Position numbers and translations under genes: made by a program. Source: Desulfurellaceae bacterium bin18 (GTDB lineage Bacteria > Desulfobacterota > Binatia > Bin18). From it: 64,000 nt of DNA. Position 1 is the stretch's first letter. The number at the start of each line of letters is the position of its first letter. The notes under the pieces are model-generated. The model saw only the letters and a list, made by a program, of their open reading frames with translations, ran no database searches and was not told where the DNA came from. Shown here one piece after another: positions 17,227-26,069 of this stretch. The stretch is taken from positions 62,001 through 126,000 of the forward strand of contig MPMI01000003.1 of the NCBI GenBank assembly GCA_002238415.1. The letters run 5' to 3'.

Positions 17227-18555
17227 ATGCAGTTGGGCCTGACACTCTCACTCTTTGTTTTCAGCGTCTGCTTTGCGCCCGCGGTATGGGCCGACTCGCC
17301 CGCGGCCGCAAAAACCTGGCGGGTGGTCGGGGAGCTGACCGAAGCGGAGCGCCAACTGTTCGACCCCCGGACCGACACACCCCGCGACCCGGAGCAGCCG
17401 TATATGCCCGCCGAGCGCTATCCGTTTCAGCCACCCTATACCGCAGAGGAGATGGGCTATCGGGCCATGGAGTTCAGCCACTCGCCACGCTGGTCGTGCA
17501 ATTTTGTCGATGTTAGTGGGGCGCTGACCGCACACGGGTATCTCATTACGGATAAAATGCACAGCCCGATCTTCTATGTTCCAAATGCAAAGGGCATGCA
17601 GGGCTTAGAAGGCGAGCTATACGGAACGAAACCAGGTGAGCCGACACGAAAAATAACCGGACAAACCTTTTTCCCACCAGAAAACCTCGGCAATCAGATG
17701 TTTATGACCCAGTACCGGGCTGGACAAGAGGCGCTCACCCGATGGGACCTCTTTGTGTATTCACCTACCCTGCGCCGGGTCCGTCGTCAGCCTCAGCCAC
17801 GCAGGGGGGATAAATTGGCGCAGGGAGCTGAGAGTTTTGACGATATCTTTGGCCGTGATCCCTGGGAGTTTTCTTGGAAGCTGATTGGCGTAGACACGCT
17901 GTCACAAACCGTTCGCTTCCCTAATACCCGGCCAACCGTGACCCTCGGCAGGTCCGATGGTACGCTCCACGACGTCCCAACGGATCAGATTAAGATGATG
18001 GGGGATGACTACCCTTTTTATACCAGAGAGGGCGGCATTGATTGTTGGGTACTTGAAACCACAGTCAAAGAAGAGTGGCTCCCTGACTATTATGCCCCGA
18101 AGATTATTTATTGGTTAGATAAACACTACTTTTATCCCTTGCGGATCGAGCAGTACGGACGAGACGGGAATCTTATTTTTGTGGAAACCCGTATTGCCAC
18201 ATACCGCAATCCAAATATGGGGGATCAAGGGTACGGGCTGCTATTCAATCATTACTGGGATGTGACACTGGACTATATGCGCTATAGCGTCCACGACACA
18301 CACCATCTCAAAGAATGGTCAACCGGGGATCAGGAGGTCTTTTTCAGTCCTGGCGTGCTCCCGCGGGTCTGGTATTTTGCGCAACTGAAGAGTCAATCGG
18401 AAGTCCCCGTCCCGGAGCAGTATTTTCTACGTCCGACCTTAGATCGGGAAAAGTTTCCTGGGCATCGAAAGATAGAACTCTCGGTCGACATTGAAGAGAA
18501 AATCCGCGCCCAAGAGGAAGCCGGACATCTGGTGTTCATAGAGGAAGAGGATTAA
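17227..18555 (+). CDS. DUF1329 domain protein, exported (copy 2)
   Basis: A 442-residue paralogue of the preceding gene with a Sec signal peptide (SLFVFSVCFAPAVWA-DS). It keeps the DUF1329 landmarks: VYSPTLRRVRRQPQPRRGDK aligns with the YVPSLRKVRRV segment of copy 1, and IIYWLDKHYFYPLRIEQYG with the later strand. The 21-base gap and GGAG site show cotranscription. The pair is probably periplasmic or outer-membrane-associated. Function is unknown. The second half of the gene is somewhat richer in AT codons than the first. Confidence 0.82.
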   Translation: MQLGLTLSLFVFSVCFAPAVWADSPAAAKTWRVVGELTEAERQLFDPRTDTPRDPEQPYMPAERYPFQPPYTAEEMGYRAMEFSHSPRWSCNFVDVSGALTAHGYLITDKMHSPIFYVPNAKGMQGLEGELYGTKPGEPTRKITGQTFFPPENLGNQMFMTQYRAGQEALTRWDLFVYSPTLRRVRRQPQPRRGDKLAQGAESFDDIFGRDPWEFSWKLIGVDTLSQTVRFPNTRPTVTLGRSDGTLHDVPTDQIKMMGDDYPFYTREGGIDCWVLETTVKEEWLPDYYAPKIIYWLDKHYFYPLRIEQYGRDGNLIFVETRIATYRNPNMGDQGYGLLFNHYWDVTLDYMRYSVHDTHHLKEWSTGDQEVFFSPGVLPRVWYFAQLKSQSEVPVPEQYFLRPTLDREKFPGHRKIELSVDIEEKIRAQEEAGHLVFIEEED

Positions 18556-18583
18556 GGCAAACGACTCCCCCCTGGATACCGGT

Positions 18584-18631
18584 GACTCAACAGACTCAAC
18601 AGACTCAACAGACTCAACAGACTCAACAGAC
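18584..18631. repeat. 9-bp tandem repeat GACTCAACA
   Basis: Five exact copies of GACTCAACA run from 18584 to 18628, with a partial sixth. It is a minisatellite-like slippage tract in the intergenic space between convergent genes. It is not in a recognised coding region. Confidence 0.9.
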
Positions 18632-18654
18632 CCTTCCCACCCTCCGGCCTCTGG

Positions 18655-18675
18655 ATGCCGGATCAAGTCCGGCAT
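18655..18675. repeat. REP-like hairpin ATGCCGGA...TCCGGCAT
   Basis: A perfect 8-bp stem with a five-base loop lies in a TGGATGCCGGATCAAGTCCGG context, a sequence style seen as dispersed palindromes in many proteobacteria. It lies between the ends of the convergent DUF1329 and aldo/keto reductase genes and may stop transcription from both sides. Confidence 0.55.
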
Positions 18676-18717
18676 GACGAAAGCATAACAGCATACCGCC
18701 TCGCAGCCCTCTCGCGT

Positions 18718-19725
18718 CTACCGCAACGCGACCGCCTTGTCCCGCAGACGCGGTAGCGAAAACCACAGATCGTTACACAACTCCATCTCCTCTTCGTCGA
18801 GGCTCATCTCGACAGCCGGCAGGGATTGTTTGAGTTGTTCGGCTGAGGTTGCGCCGACAATCGGCGCGGTGACTTCGGACTGGGCGAGCACCCAGGCGAC
18901 CGCCACTTGAGCCAGGGGTTTATTACGGGCGGCAAAGAATTCCTTGAGATGCTCGACCGCGGCAAACTGGGCTTCCTGCCAGTAGCGCCGGCGGTACGTT
19001 TCCCCGGCTCTGCCACTCAGGGCAAAGCGCGTTTCCGCGGCCGGTTCCGCGCCCGCTTCGTGCTTGCCAGTCAGAAACCCGCCGGCGAGCGGATTGTACG
19101 GAATCATGCCAATACCCTGCTCGCGGCACAGGGGGAAGAGTTCGTGCTCGATTTCACGGAACAGCATATTGTAGCGCGGTTGGACACAGTCGAAGCGCGC
19201 CAGACCGAGCTTGTCGCTCTGCCACAGGGCCAAGGCCAGACGCCAGGCCTGGAAATTCGAGCAGCCGATATAGCGCACCTTGCCTTGATGGACCAGGTCG
19301 TCCAGGGCTTGTAAGGTTTCCTCGATCGGCGTTTTCGGATCGGGCGCGTGGACTTGATACAGGTCGATATAATCCGTCTGCAAGCGTTTGAGACTCGCCT
19401 CAACCGCGGAGCAGATATGCTTACGCGACAGGCCCCGGTCATTCGGCCTGTCACCCATTGCGCCCCAACATTTAGTGGCCAGGACAATGTCCTCGCGCCG
19501 GCCTTTTAACCATTTACCGACAATCTCCTCGGTGCGGCCCGCGGTTTCGACACCGCCGCCGGCCGGATACACGTCCGCGCTATCAAAGAAATCCACACCG
19601 TGCTCGAACGCGGTATCCATAATGGCGAAGCTCTGCGCTTCTTCGCACTGACGTCCAAAGGTCATTGTGCCCAGGCAGATTTCCGAAACGTTCAGGCCGG
19701 TTCGCCCCATGCGCTTTGTTTTCAT
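18718..19725 (-). CDS. Aldo/keto reductase
   Basis: NADPH-dependent aldo/keto reductase, 335 residues, of the AKR11/12-like bacterial group. The catalytic tetrad can be followed: Asp and Tyr in FFDSADVYPAGG, Lys in VLATKCWGAMG and His in LYQVHAPD. IGCSNFQAWRLA is the NAD(P) binding barrel strand signature and AWVLAQSEVTAPIVGATS the C-terminal cofactor region. It reduces an aldehyde or ketone, substrate unknown. GAGGAGGAAAG precedes the ATG. It is divergent from the aminotransferase gene (117 bases between starts). Confidence 0.9.
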   Translation of the reverse strand: MKTKRMGRTGLNVSEICLGTMTFGRQCEEAQSFAIMDTAFEHGVDFFDSADVYPAGGGVETAGRTEEIVGKWLKGRREDIVLATKCWGAMGDRPNDRGLSRKHICSAVEASLKRLQTDYIDLYQVHAPDPKTPIEETLQALDDLVHQGKVRYIGCSNFQAWRLALALWQSDKLGLARFDCVQPRYNMLFREIEHELFPLCREQGIGMIPYNPLAGGFLTGKHEAGAEPAAETRFALSGRAGETYRRRYWQEAQFAAVEHLKEFFAARNKPLAQVAVAWVLAQSEVTAPIVGATSAEQLKQSLPAVEMSLDEEEMELCNDLWFSLPRLRDKAVALR

Positions 19726-19842
19726 CTTTCCTCCTCTTTTTTTCGTTTGACTAGTCCGGCTTCAGTCTGGGATTTTCGGCGTGACTCGTATATGATCGCA
19801 TTCGTTCCGTCACGCAAGAGCTCACAGCGAAAGGAGAGTGAT

Positions 19843-21279
19843 ATGGCACGCCAGACAAAAACGCAGGGGAAGGTCGTTCCGTTACGACCACGCAAGAAAC
19901 CGTCTTCGGTTGCCCTGGCCCCACGGCAGGCAAAAGCCCTGCGCAAGCAGGATGCGGCCCACCTCGTCCACGGCTTTGTGCCGCTCGGCTTGCAGCAAAA
20001 CAAGGGGGTACCCGTTTTTGTCAAGGGCCAAGGCATCTATCTCTGGGATACGGAAGGCAAGAAGTATATCGACGGCCTCGCCTCTCTGTGGAATGTGCAT
20101 ATCGGACACGGCCGCAAAGAAATCAACCGCGCCGTGGCCGAGCAGATGAAGCAGTTAGCCTTTGCGCCTACGCTGATCGGCCCGACCTCGGTCCCCACCG
20201 TTCAACTCGCGGCCAAGCTGGCGAAGATCGCGCCCAAGGGCCTGAGTCGGGTGATCCTGACCTCCGGCGGCTCGGAGTCGAACGAATCGATGATTCGTCT
20301 GGTCCGCGCCTATTGGAAAGCCAAAGGAAAGCCCAAGAAGACGAAGTTCATTACCCTGGAACAGGGCTATCACGGTACATCGAGCGGTGCCGCCTCGCTG
20401 ACCGGTATTCCGCTTTTTAATGCTCAAGTCGATCCCGGCCTGCCCGGCGTCATCCATATGCCCCGTCCGTATAGCTATCGCGAGAACAATGGCGCGGAGG
20501 AGCTCGAAAAAATCATTAAGCGCGAAGGGGCGGGGACGATTGGAGCCTTTGTGGCCGAGCCGATTCAGGGCGTTGGCGGTGTAATTGTTCCGCCTGATGG
20601 CTGGTGGCCCAAGATTCGAGAGATCTGCTCGCGCCATAATATCCTCATGGTGTGTGACGAAGTCATTACCGGCTTTGGCCGCACCGGCACCATGTTTGCC
20701 TCGACCGGCTTTGGCGTTGTGCCGGATATTCTTGTTTCGGCAAAAGGCGTCACAAGCGGTTATCTGCCGCTTGGCGTGGTCCTGTTCAAAGAGGAAATCT
20801 TCCAGACCTTTTTGGAGACGGGCGATGACTACGCCTTCTGGCATGGCTACACCTATACTGGTCATCCCACCGTCTGCGCCGCGGCCCTGGCCAATCTCGA
20901 AATCATCGAAAAGGAAAAACTCGTCCAGAACGCCCGTACCCAGGGACACTATTTGCAGAAACAGTTAGCCGCTCTGCACGAACTGCCCATCGTGGGCGAC
21001 ACGCGCGGCAAGGGCCTGATTGCCGCGGTTGAATTGGTCAAAGATAAAGCCACCAAGGAGATGTTCCCGGCCGAGCTGCGCATTGCGCAACAGGTATGGG
21101 AAAAAGCCTTGGATAACGGCTTGATTACGCGCGTGGCCGGCGCGAACAGTATTGCGTTGTGTCCGCCTTTAATCATCACTAAAAAGCAGATTGACGAGAT
21201 GATAGATACGCTGGGCAGGGCGATTCGAGAAGTGGCGGAGGAAATGGACGGCGAGTGGCGGCGAGCCAGCGGCAAATAG
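19843..21279 (+). CDS. Class III aminotransferase (omega-amino acid/pyruvate type)
   Basis: PLP-dependent transaminase of the acetyl-ornithine/omega family, 478 residues. GQGIYLWDTEGKKYIDGLA starts the core, TSGGSESNESMIRLVRAYW binds the phosphate, VCDEVITGFGRTG carries the cofactor-contacting Asp, and SAKGVTSGYLPLG contains the Schiff-base Lys. The profile fits beta-alanine/putrescine/amine:pyruvate transaminases. The start at 19843 is chosen for AAAGGAGAGTGAT; the frame is open further upstream to 19600 but that part overlaps the divergent reductase. The N-terminal 30 residues are basic and look unstructured. A strong hairpin follows the stop. Confidence 0.9.
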   Translation: MARQTKTQGKVVPLRPRKKPSSVALAPRQAKALRKQDAAHLVHGFVPLGLQQNKGVPVFVKGQGIYLWDTEGKKYIDGLASLWNVHIGHGRKEINRAVAEQMKQLAFAPTLIGPTSVPTVQLAAKLAKIAPKGLSRVILTSGGSESNESMIRLVRAYWKAKGKPKKTKFITLEQGYHGTSSGAASLTGIPLFNAQVDPGLPGVIHMPRPYSYRENNGAEELEKIIKREGAGTIGAFVAEPIQGVGGVIVPPDGWWPKIREICSRHNILMVCDEVITGFGRTGTMFASTGFGVVPDILVSAKGVTSGYLPLGVVLFKEEIFQTFLETGDDYAFWHGYTYTGHPTVCAAALANLEIIEKEKLVQNARTQGHYLQKQLAALHELPIVGDTRGKGLIAAVELVKDKATKEMFPAELRIAQQVWEKALDNGLITRVAGANSIALCPPLIITKKQIDEMIDTLGRAIREVAEEMDGEWRRASGK

Positions 21280-21303
21280 CGGACGAGCCCCGTCAAAAAG
21301 ATG

Positions 21304-21334
21304 GGCAGGGGTAGCACTGAGAGCTGCCCCTGCC
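21304..21334 (+). terminator. Hairpin downstream of the aminotransferase
   Basis: GGCAGGGGTAGC at 21304-21315 pairs with GCTGCCCCTGCC at 21323-21334 through 12 base pairs including one U-G, with a seven-base loop. The following TCTTCTCC is pyrimidine-rich but not a clean U-tract, so termination may be partial. It argues against translation starting at 21301 for the next gene. Confidence 0.55.
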
Positions 21335-21369
21335 TCTTCTCCTTGTCCTCCGTAGCCCGGAGACCGTTC

Positions 21370-22623
21370 GTGCGGCGTATCCGTATTGCGTTTCTCATCG
21401 CATGCCTGCTCACGAGCCTGCCAGCATCCCTCCGGGCGGGAGAATCCGTACCTGCCCGCTCTCCCCAGCCCGGCGCGATTGTCCTTGAGGGACACAGCCT
21501 GCCCTTCTTACATCAACGTACCCTCTCGCAGATTCAGGTGTTCGCTTTCCACTCCGCGTCGCTGACACCCATCCCTTTTCAGATTGACGAACGCGACCGA
21601 CGTGGCCGGTGGGTCATCAAAGCCGGCCCACGTCCTAGTCGAGACGATCAACCCGGACGGTTTGACCCCAACGATGCGATTATTTTTCTGAGACGAGATA
21701 TGGGGCAGCGCGCCACCGCGTCAGCGTTTCCGACAGAGGCGGCGCGGTGGCATGAGGTGCGTCTGGGCTCCCAAGAGGCCGCACTGGGCTTTGTCTATAT
21801 TCGGGTGGGAACGCACGCGTCGCAGCCAGCCCGGCCCCTCTCCGTTCGCTACGACCCACAACACGACCATGTCTATGCGGAACGCTATAGCGTGGCCTTT
21901 GACACACCGCTGCCCAGCCACCTCGCTTTTGTGGAATCGCCGGGCGATTTGGGCCAAAACCTCATCTCGGGTGTTGCCGTTGCGGCTGAGGTAAGTTTTC
22001 TGGGCGGGCTGCTGAACATCCGGCGTACCGACAAAGACCTGCACGCCCGACTGTACGGCTATACCCAGGGCCCGGTCCGGGTGATTCGCCGCGCGCGCTA
22101 TTGGTTTCCCCTGCCCTTTGGTCTCCGCGCGAGGGGGCGGATTGACCTCATCTTTTATCCTGACTTTGTCGAGGGCACGGCCCTGGTCAAGCTCAAGATT
22201 CCGCCGCGTTTTATTTTGGCCGATGGCGAGATCAGCACCTATTTCAATTTCCTCAATTTCGGCCAGGCTCAGTTGTTGCAGGCAGACAGGCCGCCCGTGG
22301 GGGAAGAGCAGCCTCCTCGCTGGGCGGCCTTACAGCTCCCCACGGGCCAGACGCTCTTACTGGTCATGCGGCTCGAAGGCGGACTCCAACAGCTTGAACA
22401 GCAGACGTATTTTTCCAACACGGGGCCGCCCCATAGTGGACAGCCGTCTTTTGGGTTTCATTTTTCCAACATCGCGCGCCTGGACGCGGGCACCTATCGG
22501 CTCTCAGCCTTTGGCATCCTACTGGAGACGACCGACCCGGAGATTATTCGGTCTACCGCCGCCTTTTTCCTGTCGCCTCCGCCCGCAAGTGTGGCCCCAA
22601 TAGGCAGCGCCGGACACAGGTAG
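21370..22623 (+). CDS. Exported protein of unknown function
   Basis: A 417-residue protein starting from a GTG at 21370, with GGAG eight bases upstream and a clear signal peptide (MRRIRIAFLIACLLTSLPA, then SLRA-GE). The mature part is rich in beta-strand patterns (VFAFHSASLTPIPFQIDERD, FDPNDAIIFLRRDMGQ, FSNIARLDAGTYRLSAFGI) and has no cysteine motif or membrane segment. I do not recognise the family. An open frame to 21301 exists but crosses a strong hairpin. It follows the aminotransferase in the same direction and convergently faces the phosphotransferase gene. Confidence 0.65.
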   Translation: MRRIRIAFLIACLLTSLPASLRAGESVPARSPQPGAIVLEGHSLPFLHQRTLSQIQVFAFHSASLTPIPFQIDERDRRGRWVIKAGPRPSRDDQPGRFDPNDAIIFLRRDMGQRATASAFPTEAARWHEVRLGSQEAALGFVYIRVGTHASQPARPLSVRYDPQHDHVYAERYSVAFDTPLPSHLAFVESPGDLGQNLISGVAVAAEVSFLGGLLNIRRTDKDLHARLYGYTQGPVRVIRRARYWFPLPFGLRARGRIDLIFYPDFVEGTALVKLKIPPRFILADGEISTYFNFLNFGQAQLLQADRPPVGEEQPPRWAALQLPTGQTLLLVMRLEGGLQQLEQQTYFSNTGPPHSGQPSFGFHFSNIARLDAGTYRLSAFGILLETTDPEIIRSTAAFFLSPPPASVAPIGSAGHR

Positions 22624-22656
22624 GCCCCGTCTGGCGAGAAGCACATAGAATACGGC

Positions 22657-23748
22657 TTAGAGCCCCTGCTCAACCAGGTTCCAGCCGACCGCACAGAGTT
22701 GTTTACACTTTTCCCCGCGGGTTATGGCTTCGGGCGAACTGGCATTGCCTTCGAGGCCGCGCTTATAGACGCCCTGCACGATGGCAGCCAGCCGGAAGAG
22801 CGAGAACACCAGATAGAATTTCCACTCCGGGATGTCTTCCTGACCCGTCTTCTGACAGTACCAGGCGACGTATTCCTCCTCGGACGGGATGCCGTAGTTT
22901 TCGTAGTCGATGCTGGTCAGGTCACCGCGCATATCATCCGGGACGTAGTACGGCAGGCAATTATAGGCCAAATCGGATAGGGGCGCGCCCAGCGTACTCA
23001 GCTCCCAGTCCACCACGGCCAGCACCCTGGGCTCGGTATGATGAAAAATCATGTTTTCCAGACGAAAATCCCCGTGAGCAATAGTTGTTTCGTGATGCGT
23101 GGGCAGATGTTCGGGCAGCCATTGCATGAGGTTTTCCATGGCCGGCAGGTCGTCGGTTTTGCTGGCCTCATACTGCTTGGACCAGCGCCGCACCTGGCGC
23201 TCCATATATCCGCCGACCTTGCCATAGTCTTCCAGCCCGACGGCTCGAAAATCGACCTGATGGAGTTTGGCCATGACATCGACCATGGCCTGGTAGATCT
23301 CGCGGCGTTCCACCGGTGCCAACTCAGGCAATTCATAGCCACGAAAAACCCGGCCATCCACAAAATCCATGATATAGAAGTCCACCCCGATGACGCCGGG
23401 GTCCTGGCACAAGACATAGGGTTTTGCGACCGGTACAGCGGTTTCCCACAGGGCGGAAATAACCCGAAACTCACGGTCAACCGCGTGGGCGGAGGGCAAG
23501 AGTTTGCCCGGCGGTTTTTTGCGCAGCACGTAGCGCCTGCCCGCGCCGTCGGTCAACACAAAGGTCGGGTTGGACATCCCGCCCCGGACCTGACCAACGT
23601 GTAATGGCGCGCTAAAGCCGTCAACGTGTTCCTGCATATAGCCTTCAAGGGCGGCTTCATCAAAGCGATGCTGGTCCAGCACCGGCGCGGTTTCTGTCGT
23701 GAGAGACGTGCGCGGCGTCAGCATCATTTCGGCTTCAGGTGTTGTCAT
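22657..23748 (-). CDS. Phosphotransferase family protein (APH/ACAD10-like)
   Basis: Aminoglycoside phosphotransferase-fold kinase, 363 residues. IAHGDFRLENMIFH is the Brenner catalytic loop and VVDWELSTLGAPLSDLA gives the metal-binding Asp. The N-terminal GGMSNPTFVLTDGAGRRYVL and RKKPPGKLLPSAHAVDREFR place it with the ACAD10/ACAD11 kinase-domain group. That group phosphorylates 4-hydroxyacyl-CoAs for catabolism, so a role in hydroxyacid degradation is likely but not proven. Start at 23748 follows GGGAGGGAAGCC. A histidine phosphatase gene lies upstream in the same direction. Confidence 0.85.
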   Translation of the reverse strand: MTTPEAEMMLTPRTSLTTETAPVLDQHRFDEAALEGYMQEHVDGFSAPLHVGQVRGGMSNPTFVLTDGAGRRYVLRKKPPGKLLPSAHAVDREFRVISALWETAVPVAKPYVLCQDPGVIGVDFYIMDFVDGRVFRGYELPELAPVERREIYQAMVDVMAKLHQVDFRAVGLEDYGKVGGYMERQVRRWSKQYEASKTDDLPAMENLMQWLPEHLPTHHETTIAHGDFRLENMIFHHTEPRVLAVVDWELSTLGAPLSDLAYNCLPYYVPDDMRGDLTSIDYENYGIPSEEEYVAWYCQKTGQEDIPEWKFYLVFSLFRLAAIVQGVYKRGLEGNASSPEAITRGEKCKQLCAVGWNLVEQGL

Positions 23749-23839
23749 GGCTTCCCTCCCGGAAACGTTCGAGCCCTGCGGTTTTCGACCTGTTTCAAAC
23801 ACTCCCACAAGCAGAACGCAAGGCCATAGCGCACTGATG

Positions 23840-24400
23840 TTAGAGAATGCGGGTCTCGCGCTGGCGACCGAGTTCGACTAAACGGAGCCGGCCATCGCCC
23901 ACTTCCAGACGAGTACACGAACAGTTAGCGGGTTCAAAGCAGATCACTCGGTCATCTTGCGTGGCCGCACCGACCGCCACGTTAATGGCAATAAAGTGGG
24001 AGGTGACGACAGTCGTGGTCTTGAGGGCCAGCAGGGCGGCAACGACCCGATTCCGCCACTCCTGATACTGGGGCGCAAGCTCACTCCACCGGCCGCGCAT
24101 GGCCTGTCTGAGCCAGTCCGCGCGGGCTTGAAGATCTGGCGTTGGAGACGGAATCTCGGCCACCGCCGGTTCGACATAGACCTGGACTTTCCAGCGTTTC
24201 TCAAACGCCGCCGCGGTCTGGCGCGTGCGCTGGAGCGGGCTGGTGACAATGGGTAGCGGTCCCAGCGATTCCAGTTCGTCTGCGATGGCTTCAGCTTGGG
24301 CCAGGCCAACGGCATCGAGACCAGGATCGTAGGCTTGATCAAAACCGGCGCTGGCCTGTCCGTGACGGATGAGATACAGCGTCGCAGGGTTCGTAGGCAT
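23840..24400 (-). CDS. Histidine phosphatase family protein
   Basis: Phosphoglycerate mutase-like phosphatase, 186 residues. LYLIRHGQASAG has the RHG motif with the phospho-accepting His, TSPLQRTRQTAAAF supplies the second Arg, and VVTSHFIAINVAVG carries the second catalytic His. It dephosphorylates a small metabolite or protein; the substrate is unknown. Paired with the downstream APH-type kinase, it may form a kinase/phosphatase couple, but this is inference. An AAGGAT site precedes ATG at 24400. Confidence 0.85.
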   Translation of the reverse strand: MPTNPATLYLIRHGQASAGFDQAYDPGLDAVGLAQAEAIADELESLGPLPIVTSPLQRTRQTAAAFEKRWKVQVYVEPAVAEIPSPTPDLQARADWLRQAMRGRWSELAPQYQEWRNRVVAALLALKTTTVVTSHFIAINVAVGAATQDDRVICFEPANCSCTRLEVGDGRLRLVELGRQRETRIL

Positions 24401-24433
24401 GCTTATCCTTGGTAGTAGGCGCTTGCGTATCCG

Positions 24434-25159
24434 TCAGCTGACATCCGGAGGCATCTCCGGCGGGAGGCTACGAATAGCGTTTGCGGTCAGAGAATTCAGG
24501 AGTTCTTGTAAGAAATCGTCCTGTTCAAATCGTGTGACGAGAGCCTGCCAAAAAGAAGAGTCGGTGTAGCCCCGAATGCACGGGACAACAAATTGTTCGC
24601 GGTAGGCATTCAAGGCGTCCGTGTACAGGCTGAGTCCGGTTCGATACTGTTCCAGCCCGCCCCGATAGCGGGACAACTCCTCGGCATAGACCTCACGAGC
24701 CTGACAGTATGCCCCCTCCGTGAGCAGTCTTTTCCGGCGCGCTTCTTCGGCTTCAAGAAACTGCCCATGGGCCAATCGTATATCCTGCTCCCACTGCCGG
24801 CGTGCTGCGGCGTGTTGGTCTCTCAACTGGGTAAGCAGGGTGCGCTTGGGCCGCACGATAGTCCGACGGATTTTTCCAATCTGTCGCGCTAATGCCTGGT
24901 CGTAGTCCTCGGGAGGATGGAGGCGTAAGTTCCGGTAGATGGCCTCCTGTCCCTGGGTTTTCGATTCTACCTCACGGACCGTTCCTTGATCAGTCCGCAG
25001 CTCAAGCACGAGAAGACCGACGCTCCGCTCGACCGCTGCAAGGCGCTCGCTACAGGCCGCGAAAGTAACGCCAGCACTCGATAAGCAGACAAGCAACGCA
25101 CAGCAGACTGCGCCCCAGTTGCCAAGAACTGGAGCACAGGAGAAACGAACACTGCGCAT
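24434..25159 (-). CDS. Exported helical protein of unknown function
   Basis: A 241-residue protein with a signal peptide (CCALLVCLSSAGVTFA-AC). The mature region is almost entirely charged helix (AAVERSVGLLVLELRTDQG, LLTQLRDQHAAARRQWEQDI, FLEAEEARRKRLLTEGAYC), suggesting a coiled coil in the periplasm. No family is recognised. The ATG at 25159 is separated from the OsmC stop (25163-25161) by a single base, so the two genes are coupled. Confidence 0.65.
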   Translation of the reverse strand: MRSVRFSCAPVLGNWGAVCCALLVCLSSAGVTFAACSERLAAVERSVGLLVLELRTDQGTVREVESKTQGQEAIYRNLRLHPPEDYDQALARQIGKIRRTIVRPKRTLLTQLRDQHAAARRQWEQDIRLAHGQFLEAEEARRKRLLTEGAYCQAREVYAEELSRYRGGLEQYRTGLSLYTDALNAYREQFVVPCIRGYTDSSFWQALVTRFEQDDFLQELLNSLTANAIRSLPPEMPPDVS

Positions 25160-25160
25160 A

Positions 25161-25598
25161 CTAGGCGGGCAGGACGGTAACATGGAGGGAATAGGCAATA
25201 CTGTCTTTCAGGAGTCCGCGCACATAGCAGCCCTTTTCCGCTCGTGCGACCACAGTCCGCACCGTCTCTTCAGATGCAGCACTATGCACGGTCAAGTCAA
25301 CATCTATGGTTTTCACAAAGCCTTTTGTGTTCGACCTGGCGGAAACCGACGCCCCGGCAAGCGGGACCTGGCGCGCCCGCGCAGTGATCTCAAGGGACAT
25401 CAGCAGACAGCCGCACAAGCTGCCCAAGAATGCCGTGATCGGGTCAGGGGCGGCACCATGTCCACCTAATTCCTTAGGCTCATCAAGCGTCCAGGCATGC
25501 TGGCCGGCCCGGAGTTCAACCGTACACGAATCGCTCGTAAGGGCGCCGACAGCATGACGAAAACCACCGGGAACTGGCGCTGTGCTGCTGTCCATCAC
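25161..25598 (-). CDS. OsmC family protein
   Basis: A 145-residue OsmC/Ohr-fold protein. GAAPDPITAFLGSLCGCLLM carries two cysteines in the central helix start, of which the first aligns with the peroxidatic Cys of the family, and VKTIDVDLTVHSAASEETV is the beta-strand after it. OsmC proteins reduce organic hydroperoxides. The second Cys is two residues after the first rather than in the usual distant place, so it may be a YhfA-like member without Ohr activity. The first codons read GTG-ATG, so the start may be three bases further in. Confidence 0.8.
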   Translation of the reverse strand: MMDSSTAPVPGGFRHAVGALTSDSCTVELRAGQHAWTLDEPKELGGHGAAPDPITAFLGSLCGCLLMSLEITARARQVPLAGASVSARSNTKGFVKTIDVDLTVHSAASEETVRTVVARAEKGCYVRGLLKDSIAYSLHVTVLPA

Positions 25599-25625
25599 GC
25601 TTTTGATTCCATGCTGCCGCTCTCA

Positions 25626-26069
25626 TTAAAACTCGATCAGTTCCAACACGGTCCCGTCAGGGTCGTGGAAGCACACAAAACGGGTCATCCCGCCGCCGAG
25701 GATGGTCTCCTGCGGCGGCGAGAGAAACTCGACCCCTTTGGCTTTGAGGTCTTCGTACTCCTGCATCAGGTTCTTCGTTTTGAGGGCAATGCGGGCGATA
25801 CCGGCATGGGCGAGATGGGGATAGGGCGTCCCGTCCGTCTTGGGCTGCTTCCATTCGATCAGGTCGATGCGCGTCGCATGGGGGTTGTCGCCCAGCATCA
25901 GGAGCGCCGCCCGGGCCTGTCCGTTCGGAATCTGAAGGCCCGTGTCCAGTTGCGGGCTGCTGCCGGTGCCGAGGTCGTTGACGACCCGAAAGCCCAGCAT
26001 TTGATAGAACGCGAGCGAGCGTTCAAAGTCGGAGACATTGATGTTGACATGGAAAATACTTTGAATCAT
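25626..26069 (-). CDS. VOC family protein (glyoxalase/dioxygenase superfamily)
   Basis: A 147-residue two-module VOC-fold protein. IFHVNINVSDFERSLAFYQ starts module one (His metal ligand), and GIARIALKTKNLMQEYEDLK with FVCFHDPDGTVLELIEF forms module two with the Glu ligand. The pattern resembles lactoylglutathione lyase-like and methylmalonyl-CoA epimerase-like proteins; the reaction is open. The ATG at 26069 follows GAGGGGAAGCC and overlaps the CcdA-TlpA stop as ATGA, so it is translationally coupled to that gene. Confidence 0.85.
   Translation of the reverse strand: MIQSIFHVNINVSDFERSLAFYQMLGFRVVNDLGTGSSPQLDTGLQIPNGQARAALLMLGDNPHATRIDLIEWKQPKTDGTPYPHLAHAGIARIALKTKNLMQEYEDLKAKGVEFLSPPQETILGGGMTRFVCFHDPDGTVLELIEF

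Noticed and set aside
18584-18631. Tandem repeat as a possible CRISPR array
   Set aside because: The unit is 9 bases with no spacers; it is a simple tandem repeat.
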